A DNA stretch of 32,566 nucleotides from Muribaculaceae bacterium (GTDB lineage Bacteria > Bacteroidota > Bacteroidia > Bacteroidales > Muribaculaceae), in the NCBI GenBank assembly GCA_017536215.1, contig JAFXHY010000123.1:1-32566 (forward strand), in the 5' to 3' direction. The notes beneath the pieces are model-generated. The model searched no databases. It was not told the origin of the DNA and worked only from the letters and a program-made list of their open reading frames with translations. Shown here piece after piece: positions 25,951 through 32,566 of this stretch (within the stretch, counting starts at the first letter, position 1; every line of letters begins with the position of its first letter). The translations under genes and the position numbers were made by a program.

Positions 25951-26002
25951 TTTCACTTCAAGACTGAGAGAAAATTATTTACAAAACTCATATAATATAC
26001 CG

Positions 26003-26035
26003 AAATAGCCTCAGCCTAATCGTTGAGGCTATTTT
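26003..26035 (+). terminator. guaA terminator
   Basis: An 11-bp stem AAATAGCCTCA / TGAGGCTATTT (26003-26013 and 26024-26034) with a 10-nt loop. The following T run is short (TTTTG). Confidence 0.75.
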
Positions 26036-26254
26036 GTTGACTCTAAGTCTCTCGAAACCGCAACTATCATATCTCCAAAAATATAATATATTGCCATTTC
26101 CAACAATATCGAATTTTGATTTTGTCAAACCTTACTGTAATTTTACACCTATGTCTTCGTTAAAACAAGAAAAATTTCGAAAATTTAACATTTTCCACTA
26201 CACCTATCATTAAAAATATCAACCATTTTATAACCGAGTTTCGCAATAAATAAT

Positions 26255-26262
26255 TAATTTTG
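26255..26262 (+). promoter_or_regulatory. -7 box upstream of the coiled-coil gene
   Basis: TAATTTTG matches TAnnTTTG. The transcript would start near 26269, only about 12 nt before the ATG, with GGAA at 26272-26275 as the only ribosome-site candidate. No clear -33 box. Confidence 0.45.
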
Positions 26263-26280
26263 TAAAAATTTGGAATAAGA

Positions 26281-26574
26281 ATGTCCGTTAACTTTGAGCA
26301 ACGCCTTAACAATATCAGTGCCAAGACGCAAATGCTGATGCAACGTTATCACTATGTGGTGACGCAACGAGATGAAGCTCTTAAACGTCTTTCACATGCA
26401 AACAACGAGCTTGAATCAGCTCGCAAACGCATCGAAGAGTTAACTCGACAAGTAGAATATCTGCGCATGGCCTCGGCACTTGAAGTTGTTGACGGCGACA
26501 TTGAGCAAAGTCGGAAATTTTTATCCGAATTAGTGTGGGAAATCGATAAATGTATCAATCAGCTGAGTGAGTGA
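26281..26574 (+). CDS. Small coiled-coil protein upstream of zapA (ZapB-like candidate)
   Basis: Cytoplasmic protein of 97 residues, nearly all helical. Heptad-like spacing runs from about 10 to 70 (DEALKRLSHANNELESARKR, EELTRQVEYLR), and a second short helix follows after GDIEQSRKFL. There is no signal peptide or membrane segment. The gene lies 70 bp before zapA and co-directional with it. In Bacteroidetes a short coiled-coil gene often precedes zapA. By position and shape it could be a ZapB-like divisome partner, but sequence similarity to E. coli ZapB cannot be claimed from this alone. The C-terminal ending KCINQLSE is not a known targeting signal. Confidence 0.65.
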   Translation: MSVNFEQRLNNISAKTQMLMQRYHYVVTQRDEALKRLSHANNELESARKRIEELTRQVEYLRMASALEVVDGDIEQSRKFLSELVWEIDKCINQLSE

Positions 26575-26644
26575 CCCGATTTCGGAATACCTTACCCCAA
26601 AAACATCAATTGACATCGAATAATTTAATCAACTGATTGCTACA

Positions 26645-26986
26645 ATGAAAGATAAATTAAATATCACGATACGTATCGCCGAATTGCCTCCTTTTGCAAT
26701 GCAAATCGACCGCAACGATGAGGAAGCAATTAGGAATGCTGAATATCAAGTAAATAAATTGTGGAATATCTGGCGCCAACGATACACAAACAATACCTCA
26801 ACTGAGGTGCTCGGAATGGTGGCCTTTCAATTTGCAAAATTGTTTACTATCCTCAACATGCAGTCGGAAGAGACGATGGATATGCTCGACAAATTCGAAC
26901 ATCAACTCGACGACCTGCTTATCGGCATAGACTCCAACAACGCCAATGGTGAAGTTGGTATAACCGACAACAAAAGCTCACAATAG
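26645..26986 (+). CDS. zapA: Cell division protein ZapA
   Basis: FtsZ-associated protein that bundles filaments at the division ring. It has 113 residues. The N-terminal ZapA globular domain is recognisable in KLNITIRIAELPPFAMQIDRNDEEAIRNAE (4-33), followed by VNKLWNIWRQRY, and the C-terminal half forms the coiled-coil dimer (MVAFQFAKLFTILNMQSEETMDMLDKFEHQLDDLL). The polar tail after about 97 is variable in the family. A 14-bp perfect palindrome, ACAATAGCTATTGT (26980-26993), overlaps the stop codon. It follows the small coiled-coil gene and precedes a non-coding gap before rny. Confidence 0.85.
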   Translation: MKDKLNITIRIAELPPFAMQIDRNDEEAIRNAEYQVNKLWNIWRQRYTNNTSTEVLGMVAFQFAKLFTILNMQSEETMDMLDKFEHQLDDLLIGIDSNNANGEVGITDNKSSQ

Positions 26987-26993
26987 CTATTGT

Positions 26994-27155
26994 TAAAAAA
27001 CATTCGCATATTTACAAGCTACGCTTCGTGATAATGAGATAGACAACAAGTTTTATTATTAACCTTCCCGCACCTTCATATTTGCTCGTTCTGCCGGGTC
27101 GTTTCCCATCTACCGGCTTTGCGACATGACATGATGAGTGCGATTTTTATTTATA
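26994..27155 (+). ncRNA. ssrS: Candidate 6S RNA (ssrS) between zapA and rny
   Basis: The 182-bp zapA-rny gap has no reading frame of note. It contains a possible closing stem TCGCAT (27004-27009) / GTGCGA (27138-27143) flanked by A-rich and T-rich sequence, an inner helix GCCGG/CCGGC (27093-27097, 27113-27117), and TTTTTATTTAT at the right end like a terminator. 6S RNA genes lie next to zapA in many bacteria, and I recall the same position in Bacteroidetes. The long rod fold is only partly visible by eye, and I see no consensus promoter in front. The exact ends are guesses. Confidence 0.33.
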
Positions 27156-27168
27156 CACGATACAGATA

Positions 27169-28710
27169 ATGGATATAATTTATTACATTCTCGCTGCTGT
27201 CGCCGGCATAGCCTTAGGGTATGTTATCACCGTCGCAGTTCAAAAGTCGTTGGCTCGCAATCGCGCCAAGACTATCATAGATGATGCCAAACGAGAAGCT
27301 GAAGTCCTAAAAAAGAACAAGGTACTGGAAGCTCGCGAAGAAGAACTCAAAATCAAAGCTGAAGCAGAAAAGCAAGCTAACCAACGATTCTCTAAAATCC
27401 AATCGATGGAAGCTAAAATTAAGCAACGAGAACTCATGCTCAATCAGCAACAAAGTGAAAATCAACGCACTAAAAATGAGCTTGAGACTACTCGAATTAA
27501 TCTTGAGTCACAAATCGCAGTTATTGAAAATAAAAAAGAAGAACTCGACCAACTTCGTCGCAAAGCTCAAGAAGAGCTTGAGCACATCTCAGGGCTATCA
27601 TCGGAAGAAGCTAAAGAAAAATTGGTTGAATCTCTTAAAGATGAAGCCAAAACCGCAGCATCGGCCTACATTAACGATATCATGGACGAAGCTAAGATGA
27701 CTGCCAACAAAGAAGCTAAACGCATCGTAGTGCAAACTATACAGCGCGTGGCAACTGAAACTGCTATAGAGAACTCTGTGACAGTGTTTCATATTGATTC
27801 CGATGAAATCAAAGGACGTATCATAGGTCGTGAAGGACGCAACATTCGCGCTCTCGAAGCTGCCACCGGTATTGAAATCATCGTCGATGACACCCCGGAA
27901 GCTATCGTTCTTTCAGGATTTGACCCGGTGCGTCGTGAGGTTGCTCGATTGGCATTGCATCAACTCGTTGCCGATGGTCGTATACACCCGGCTCGAATCG
28001 AGGAAGTTGTCAACAAAGTGCGCAAACAGATTGAAGAAGAGATTATTGAGACAGGTAAACGTACAGTTATCGACCTTGGTATTCATGGACTTCACCCCGA
28101 CCTTATCCGCTTGATTGGTAAAATGAAATATCGTTCAAGCTACGGACAAAATTTGTTGCAACATGCTCGCGAAACAGCCAACCTTTGTGCCATCATGGCT
28201 TCCGAACTCGGTCTCAATCCCAAAAAGGCACGTCGTGCCGGTTTGCTTCACGACATAGGCAAAGTGCCCGATGAAGAACCGGAATTGCCACACGCATTGC
28301 TCGGCATGAAATTGGCTGAAAAGTACAAAGAGAAGCCTGAAATATGCAACGCTATCGGTGCTCACCACGACGAAATTGAACAAACCACATTGCTCGCACC
28401 CATCGTACAAGTGTGCGACGCTATTTCAGGTGCGCGTCCCGGTGCACGTCGTGAAATCGTTGAAGCTTATATCAAACGTCTAAACGACCTTGAACAACTT
28501 GCGCTCTCTTATCCCGGAGTTATCAAAACCTATGCAATTCAAGCCGGTCGCGAACTTCGCGTCATTGTTGGCGCCGACAAGATTGACGATGTTGAAACCG
28601 AACAACTATCAACTGAAATAGCTAAACGCATCCAGGACGAAATGACCTATCCCGGTCAAGTTAAAATTACCGTGATACGCGAAACCCGAGCTGTATCGTT
28701 TGCGAAATAA
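27169..28710 (+). CDS. rny: Ribonuclease Y
   Basis: Membrane-anchored endoribonuclease that starts mRNA decay. It has 513 residues, the family norm. An N-terminal membrane helix (about 4-24) is followed by a long Lys/Glu-rich coiled coil (about 30-175), a KH RNA-binding domain with [15 protein letters not shown] (216-230), and an HD nuclease domain with LLHDIGK (H361, D362) and GAHHDEIE (397-404). The C-terminal part to 513 ends in [13 protein letters not shown], a typical RNase Y end. All metal ligands appear intact. ricT starts 28 bp later and was found in Firmicutes as an RNase Y specificity factor. I infer a shared transcript and perhaps a shared complex. Confidence 0.96.
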   Translation: MDIIYYILAAVAGIALGYVITVAVQKSLARNRAKTIIDDAKREAEVLKKNKVLEAREEELKIKAEAEKQANQRFSKIQSMEAKIKQRELMLNQQQSENQRTKNELETTRINLESQIAVIENKKEELDQLRRKAQEELEHISGLSSEEAKEKLVESLKDEAKTAASAYINDIMDEAKMTANKEAKRIVVQTIQRVATETAIENSVTVFHIDSDEIKGRIIGREGRNIRALEAATGIEIIVDDTPEAIVLSGFDPVRREVARLALHQLVADGRIHPARIEEVVNKVRKQIEEEIIETGKRTVIDLGIHGLHPDLIRLIGKMKYRSSYGQNLLQHARETANLCAIMASELGLNPKKARRAGLLHDIGKVPDEEPELPHALLGMKLAEKYKEKPEICNAIGAHHDEIEQTTLLAPIVQVCDAISGARPGARREIVEAYIKRLNDLEQLALSYPGVIKTYAIQAGRELRVIVGADKIDDVETEQLSTEIAKRIQDEMTYPGQVKITVIRETRAVSFAK

Positions 28711-28738
28711 TAACTCGTCGGTAAATCATTTTTGAATT

Positions 28739-30178
28739 ATGTCAGACGAAAAAGAAAATAAACCGCAGTTCAATAAGGAGGTCGATGACCCTATCCTCTC
28801 AGTGACAAAAGTTGACACCAACAAGCTCCAAGAGGAAGAAGAGCCGGAGATGCCAATGTGCAATCCTTGCTGCAACCGCAACATAAAACCGCCACGCGGA
28901 CAGTTGCAAAGCTACAACTACCTCGCCGACGTGCCGGGAGGATATGCCGACTCAGAATTTGTTGAAGTACTCTTCAAAAACACTCGCAAAGGTTTCTATA
29001 AAAACCCAACCGGTATAGAATTAAACATAGGCGATTGGGTGGCCGTAGAAGCGACTCCGGGACATGATATAGGTAAAGTTTCGATGGTTGGCGCTCTTGT
29101 TAAGTTACAAATGCGTAAAGCCGGCATAAAAAATGAAGCCGACATCAAACGTATTTTCCGCAACGCTCGTCCCGCCGACATGGAGAAATTTGAAGAAGCG
29201 AAAGCGCGTGAGAACGACACCATGATACGCTCTCGCAAAATCGCTGAAAGCCTTCAACTCGACATGAAAATTGGCGACGTTGAGTACCAAGGCGATGGCA
29301 ATAAAGCTATTTTTTATTATATTGCCGACGAGCGTGTTGATTTCCGACAGCTAATCAAAGTGTTAGCTGAGACATTCCGAGTGCGTATTGAAATGAAGCA
29401 AATTGGAGCCCGACAAGAAGCCGGGCGCATAGGTGGTATCGGTCCGTGTGGTCGTCCTCTATGTTGCGCTACTTGGATGACCAACTTTGTATCAGTGGCT
29501 ACGTCAGCCGCGCGATATCAAGACATTTCTCTTAATCCACAGAAACTTGCCGGGCAATGCGCTAAACTCAAATGTTGTCTAAACTTTGAAGTTGACGCTT
29601 ATGTAGAATCTGTCAAACGACTTCCCGCAAAGGATATTAGGCTTGAAACTGCCGATGCTACATACTATCACTTCAAAGTTGACATCTTCAAACGCGAGAT
29701 TACTTATTCGACTGACAAATCAATTGCTGCCAACCTTGTCACAATTGATGCCGACCGTGCGTTTGAAATCATTCGCATGAACAAAGCCGGAGAGAAACCA
29801 CTTTCGCTAAAGCGTGATGGTGAAGAGGAGCAAACGACCCAAAAATACAACGACATCTTGGATCAAGACAACCTCAACCGATTTGACAACAAAAAGCGCA
29901 AAAAGAAATCGAAAGACCGACATAACCAGGCAAAACGCGAACGCGACAACCATCCGGCAGAGAACATATCAGGCGAAAACGCTCAAGATGAGACCTCTAA
30001 CGGGAAGGATAGTCGGGAAAACCTCCAACGCGACAACAATCGCCGACGTCAACGCTTTTCACGCGACAACCGTCAACATCGTCACGAGAACTCCAACCGC
30101 CAGCAAAGCGAAGCTAATTCTGATGGTAGCAGAAGACGCGACAATGACTCAAACAAACGCTCTGAAAATGATGCATAA
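28739..30178 (+). CDS. ricT: PSP1-domain RicT homologue with Arg/Asn-rich tail
   Basis: Homologue of RicT (YaaT), the PSP1-domain subunit of the Fe-S Ric complex that directs RNase Y in Bacillus subtilis. It has 479 residues. The PSP1 core lies at about 70-295 and includes VEVLFKNTRKGFY, IFYYIADERVDFRQLIK and GPCGRPLCCATW. Nine cysteines lie in three clusters: C41-x2-C44-C45 near the N-terminus, C237-x4-C242-C243 and C274-x4-C279-C280. Residues about 375-479 form a low-complexity tail rich in Arg, Asn, Asp and Lys, with four RDN triplets (402, 431, 442, 467); it is probably disordered and RNA-binding. RicA and RicF are not in the window. The gene follows rny by 28 bp and its end overlaps gldH. 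Confidence 0.88.
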   Translation: MSDEKENKPQFNKEVDDPILSVTKVDTNKLQEEEEPEMPMCNPCCNRNIKPPRGQLQSYNYLADVPGGYADSEFVEVLFKNTRKGFYKNPTGIELNIGDWVAVEATPGHDIGKVSMVGALVKLQMRKAGIKNEADIKRIFRNARPADMEKFEEAKARENDTMIRSRKIAESLQLDMKIGDVEYQGDGNKAIFYYIADERVDFRQLIKVLAETFRVRIEMKQIGARQEAGRIGGIGPCGRPLCCATWMTNFVSVATSAARYQDISLNPQKLAGQCAKLKCCLNFEVDAYVESVKRLPAKDIRLETADATYYHFKVDIFKREITYSTDKSIAANLVTIDADRAFEIIRMNKAGEKPLSLKRDGEEEQTTQKYNDILDQDNLNRFDNKKRKKKSKDRHNQAKRERDNHPAENISGENAQDETSNGKDSRENLQRDNNRRRQRFSRDNRQHRHENSNRQQSEANSDGSRRRDNDSNKRSENDA

Positions 30179-30674
30179 GTCAACAAATAAACACTCTCTA
30201 TCAGCGCTGCTATTGTCTATAATAGTGGCGCTGATAGGCCTGTCGGGGTGCAAAATGGGACATAACGATTATAGTCATTTCCACAACATCGACATTAATG
30301 GGTGGGCTTATGGCGACACGTTAATATACAATTTTACCCCAAAAGATTCGGTCGTAACCGGTGATTTGACGTTATCTTTGCGCCATACCAACGACTATAT
30401 TTACAGCAACATATTCCTTGAGGTAACACTATCCGATTCCACCTCTTCGCAATGCGACACTCTGGCAATTACCCTCGCCGACAATTTCGGAAGATGGCAC
30501 GGGCGTGGCATTGGTACGGATTTTCAAATTTCCGATACAATAGCTTCAGGAATTACATTACATAAGCCGATAAATATCGCTGTTCGCCACATCATGCGCG
30601 ACGACGTGCTCAAAGAAATCGAACAGATAGGAATCTCTTTTGTAGAAAATCAATCCAAAAATGAGCAACAATAA
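30171..30674 (+). CDS. gldH: Gliding-motility-associated lipoprotein GldH
   Basis: Predicted lipoprotein of 167 residues. The signal peptide ends in LSGC27 (codons counted from the ATG at 30171). The mature part has NDYSHFHNIDINGWAYGDTLIYNF and IGTDFQISDTIASGITLHKP, both recognisable GldH features. GldH is needed for gliding in Flavobacterium but is widely kept in non-gliding Bacteroidales, where its role is unclear. Two adjacent ATG codons (30168, 30171) could start it. A longer in-frame extension into ricT exists but would remove the signal peptide from the N-terminus, so I reject it. It overlaps the end of ricT by 8 bp and the start of the M24 peptidase gene by 14 bp. Confidence 0.85.
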   Translation: MHKSTNKHSLSALLLSIIVALIGLSGCKMGHNDYSHFHNIDINGWAYGDTLIYNFTPKDSVVTGDLTLSLRHTNDYIYSNIFLEVTLSDSTSSQCDTLAITLADNFGRWHGRGIGTDFQISDTIASGITLHKPINIAVRHIMRDDVLKEIEQIGISFVENQSKNEQQ

Positions 30675-31821
30675 TTTGATTTTGTTAAACAGCGATGAGA
30701 AAACTCGCCGCATCAATAAGGTCACTACTGAAATGATTGCGGCAGGTGTCGACATGCTCCTCATCGCCGATAATGCCAATAAATTTTACTTGACCGGTCG
30801 CGTATTCGCCGGGTGGCTTACAATAAACTCAGCCGGTATACTACGTGCTTTCGTTCGTCGTCCTATCGACCTCGAAGGAGAGGAAGTAACTTTTGTTCGC
30901 AAAGTTGAAGATGTAGCTCTCGACGGAAATGTTATCGGACTTGAAAATGCCACATTATCAGCTGCGGAATATCTACGCATCAGCGCCATGCTCAACAATC
31001 AGTCGGCTGTTGACGCATCTAACATAATGCGTAAATCAAGAGCCGTAAAAACCGACTGTGAGATAGCTCTTATATCCGAATCGGGGCAAAAACAAGATAG
31101 CGTATATCGACGAATTCCAAGCCTATACCACGATAATATGACCGACATCGACCTTCAAATAGCTATCGAATGTGAATTGCGTAAAGAAGGGTGTTTAGGG
31201 CAATTCCGCATCAGCGGCAACTCCATGGAGCTATTCATGGGGAATATCCTTGTCGGAGATAATGCCGACAACCCCACCCCCTATGATTTCGCAATGGGCG
31301 GCGCCGGCACCAACCCGTCTCTGCCGGTCGGAGCCAATGGTTCGATGATTAGACCCGGTAACTCTATAATGGTCGATGCAAACGGCAATTTCACCGGATA
31401 CATGACCGATATGACACGCACATTTGCTCTTGGCGAAATTTCTGAAGAAGCAATGCGTGCTCATGCCTGTTCAATTGATATATGTAATCGCCTGGCACAA
31501 ATAGGAGTCCCGGGGGCTAAAGCCTCGGCTCTCTATGAAGAAGCAATCCACATGGCTGAAGAAGCCGGACTTGCCGATTTCTTTATGGGGCATCGACAGA
31601 AAGCCGGTTTTGTAGGGCATGGTGTCGGCATAGAAATAAACGAAGCTCCGGTAATAGCTCCGCGTAGCAAAGATATTTTGTGCATAGGGCAAGTCATCGC
31701 CCTTGAACCTAAATTCGTAATTCCCGGGACAGGCGCTGTTGGCATTGAAAACACCTACGTAGTTGAGGAGTCCGGTATGAGATGCCTCACTCCCACCCCT
31801 CCGGAAATATTACCGCTATGA
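30661..31821 (+). CDS. M24 family metallopeptidase (Xaa-Pro aminopeptidase-like)
   Basis: Predicted cytoplasmic aminopeptidase of the pita-bread fold, probably removing residues before proline. It has 386 residues. The N-terminal creatinase-like domain (about 15-130) is followed by the catalytic domain. The five metal ligands can be assigned: D239 (MVDANG), D250 (MTDMTRTF), H320 (GHGVGIEIN), E349 (ALEPKF) and E363 (GIENTYVV). All are present, so the enzyme should be active. Prolidase or methionine aminopeptidase activity cannot be excluded, but the two-domain length fits aminopeptidase P-like enzymes. The start overlaps gldH by 14 bp and the stop overlaps the cca start (ATGA), so translation is coupled. 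Confidence 0.9.
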   Translation: MSNNNLILLNSDEKTRRINKVTTEMIAAGVDMLLIADNANKFYLTGRVFAGWLTINSAGILRAFVRRPIDLEGEEVTFVRKVEDVALDGNVIGLENATLSAAEYLRISAMLNNQSAVDASNIMRKSRAVKTDCEIALISESGQKQDSVYRRIPSLYHDNMTDIDLQIAIECELRKEGCLGQFRISGNSMELFMGNILVGDNADNPTPYDFAMGGAGTNPSLPVGANGSMIRPGNSIMVDANGNFTGYMTDMTRTFALGEISEEAMRAHACSIDICNRLAQIGVPGAKASALYEEAIHMAEEAGLADFFMGHRQKAGFVGHGVGIEINEAPVIAPRSKDILCIGQVIALEPKFVIPGTGAVGIENTYVVEESGMRCLTPTPPEILPL

Positions 31822-32566
31822 ACATATCAGACAAGATAGATAAAGAAATATTTCATAAAATAGGAGAGGTTGCCGATGCCGAGAACCGCGAATGCTACGT
31901 GGTAGGAGGCTATGTGCGCGACCTTTTTCTAAACCGCACTTCCAAGGATATTGATTTCGTAACCGTCGGGAGTGGCATCGACTTTGCGAAAAAAGTGGCG
32001 GAAGCGCTTGGTCGCAAAGCCAAATGCAATTATTTCCCTCGTTTTGGCACCGCTCAAGTGCTAACCAAAGGTTTGGAGCTTGAATTTGTCGGCGCTCGAA
32101 AAGAATCCTATCGTTCTGATTCACGCAACCCGATTGTTGAAGACGGCACACTTGAAAACGATATCTCTCGACGCGATTTCACCATTAACGCAATGGCCAT
32201 TAGTGTCCGCACTTCCGATTTCGGACGCCTCGTCGACATGTATGGAGGCATAGAGGATCTTGAAGCTAAAATCATACGCACTCCTCTCGACCCCGACGTC
32301 ACTTTTTCCGACGACCCTTTGCGCATGTTTCGTGCCATAAGATTTGCATCCCAACTCCAATTTGAAATTCATCCCGACACTCTCGCGGCAATCTCTCGCA
32401 ATGCCCATCGCATTACTATTTTATCGAAAGAACGCATCGAAACAGAGTTGACAAAAATAATGATGTCGTCGCAACCTTCGATTGGTTGGATATTATTGCA
32501 ACAAACAGGATTACTGAAAATATTTTTCCCCGACCTTGATGCAATGTGTGGCGTAGAAGTAAAAAA
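31818..32566 (+). CDS. cca: tRNA nucleotidyltransferase / CCA-adding enzyme (partial, runs off the right edge)
   Basis: The first 249 codons are in the window with no stop. The head domain of the poly-A polymerase/CCA transferase family is clear: VVGGYVRDLFL (28-38) is the nucleotide-binding loop, KDIDFV (43-48) carries the metal pair D44 and D46, and RRDFTINAMA (118-127) plus the later SKERIETEL are family signatures. It adds or repairs the CCA end of tRNAs in the cytoplasm. Poly(A) polymerase is an alternative that the missing C-terminus (often an HD domain in this phylum) would settle. The ATG at 31818 overlaps the preceding stop codon, so it is the last visible gene of the rny-ricT-gldH-M24 run. 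Confidence 0.92.
   Translation, partial: MNISDKIDKEIFHKIGEVADAENRECYVVGGYVRDLFLNRTSKDIDFVTVGSGIDFAKKVAEALGRKAKCNYFPRFGTAQVLTKGLELEFVGARKESYRSDSRNPIVEDGTLENDISRRDFTINAMAISVRTSDFGRLVDMYGGIEDLEAKIIRTPLDPDVTFSDDPLRMFRAIRFASQLQFEIHPDTLAAISRNAHRITILSKERIETELTKIMMSSQPSIGWILLQQTGLLKIFFPDLDAMCGVEVK

Larger units (their letters stand above)
25951..26280. other. Non-coding gap between guaA and the coiled-coil/zapA genes
   Basis: 330 bases without a credible gene. The gap holds the guaA terminator (26003-26035) and the -7 box of the downstream unit (26255-26262). The 200 bases between them are AT-rich and show no recognisable structure. Confidence 0.7.

Noticed and set aside
26980-26993. 14-bp perfect palindrome over the zapA stop codon
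   Set aside because: It has no loop for a terminator and overlaps coding sequence. One short palindrome in AT-rich DNA can arise by chance.
29938-30144. Repeated ACGCGACAA units resembling a repeat array
   Set aside because: The spacing is irregular, there are no uniform spacers, and the units encode RDN triplets in ricT. It is coding low complexity, not a CRISPR array.
29814-30170. In-frame extension of gldH far upstream into ricT
   Set aside because: It lies inside the ricT coding region in another frame and would bury the lipoprotein signal peptide in mid-protein. The extension is a by-product of the Arg/Asn-rich low-complexity stretch.

Overview
This window reads as chromosomal DNA of a Bacteroidales bacterium, possibly a Muribaculaceae-like gut species (the family is my inference). 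The support is consistent. Most start regions carry the Bacteroidetes housekeeping promoter (TTTG, 19-21 bp, TAnnTTTG) instead of -35/-10 boxes, and strong Shine-Dalgarno sites are scarce. The gene set includes GldH, DUF4493, DUF4251 and DUF6377 proteins, a Bacteroidetes-type omega subunit, and lipoproteins whose lipid cysteine is followed by Ser-Asp-Asp/Asn. I see no insertion sequence, phage, integrase or CRISPR array. The region looks like stable core genome with one lineage-specific lipoprotein operon.

Layout. Bases 1-582 are a regulatory region with two leftward promoters that serve something beyond the left edge, plus the dnaE promoter. dnaE and trxA follow (583-4717) and end at a clear terminator. 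A promoter with a leader of about 210 nt then drives three tightly packed paralogous surface-lipoprotein genes (5102-10976). Next come an LptF/LptG permease gene and ribBA (11173-14231), facing an AraC-type regulator gene across a bidirectional terminator. The regulator is divergent from a DUF6377 membrane regulator gene (15493-17067). mutL (minus) is divergent from an orphan ATP-grasp gene (plus). A single initiator tRNA-Met with its own promoter and terminator lies on the minus strand. After it come a Tat-exported dipeptide epimerase gene, a rubredoxin gene, a DUF4251 lipoprotein gene (minus), rpoZ and bamD (minus), and guaA (plus).

The right end is a co-directional block. It holds a coiled-coil protein gene, zapA, a 182-bp gap that may hold 6S RNA, rny (RNase Y), ricT, gldH, an M24 peptidase gene and cca, which runs off the window. 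From rny onward the genes are 28 bp apart or overlap, so they are probably one transcript.

How the genes work together. dnaE, mutL and trxA cover replication, repair and redox balance. bamD and LptF/G serve the outer membrane, where the DUF4493 and DUF4251 lipoproteins probably end up. RNase Y next to RicT suggests a shared RNA-decay unit, because RicT is a known RNase Y partner in Firmicutes. The parts that look least described are the three-gene DUF4493 operon with a shared unnamed middle domain, the RNase Y-RicT pair whose RicT has an Arg/Asn-rich tail, and the orphan ATP-grasp enzyme.
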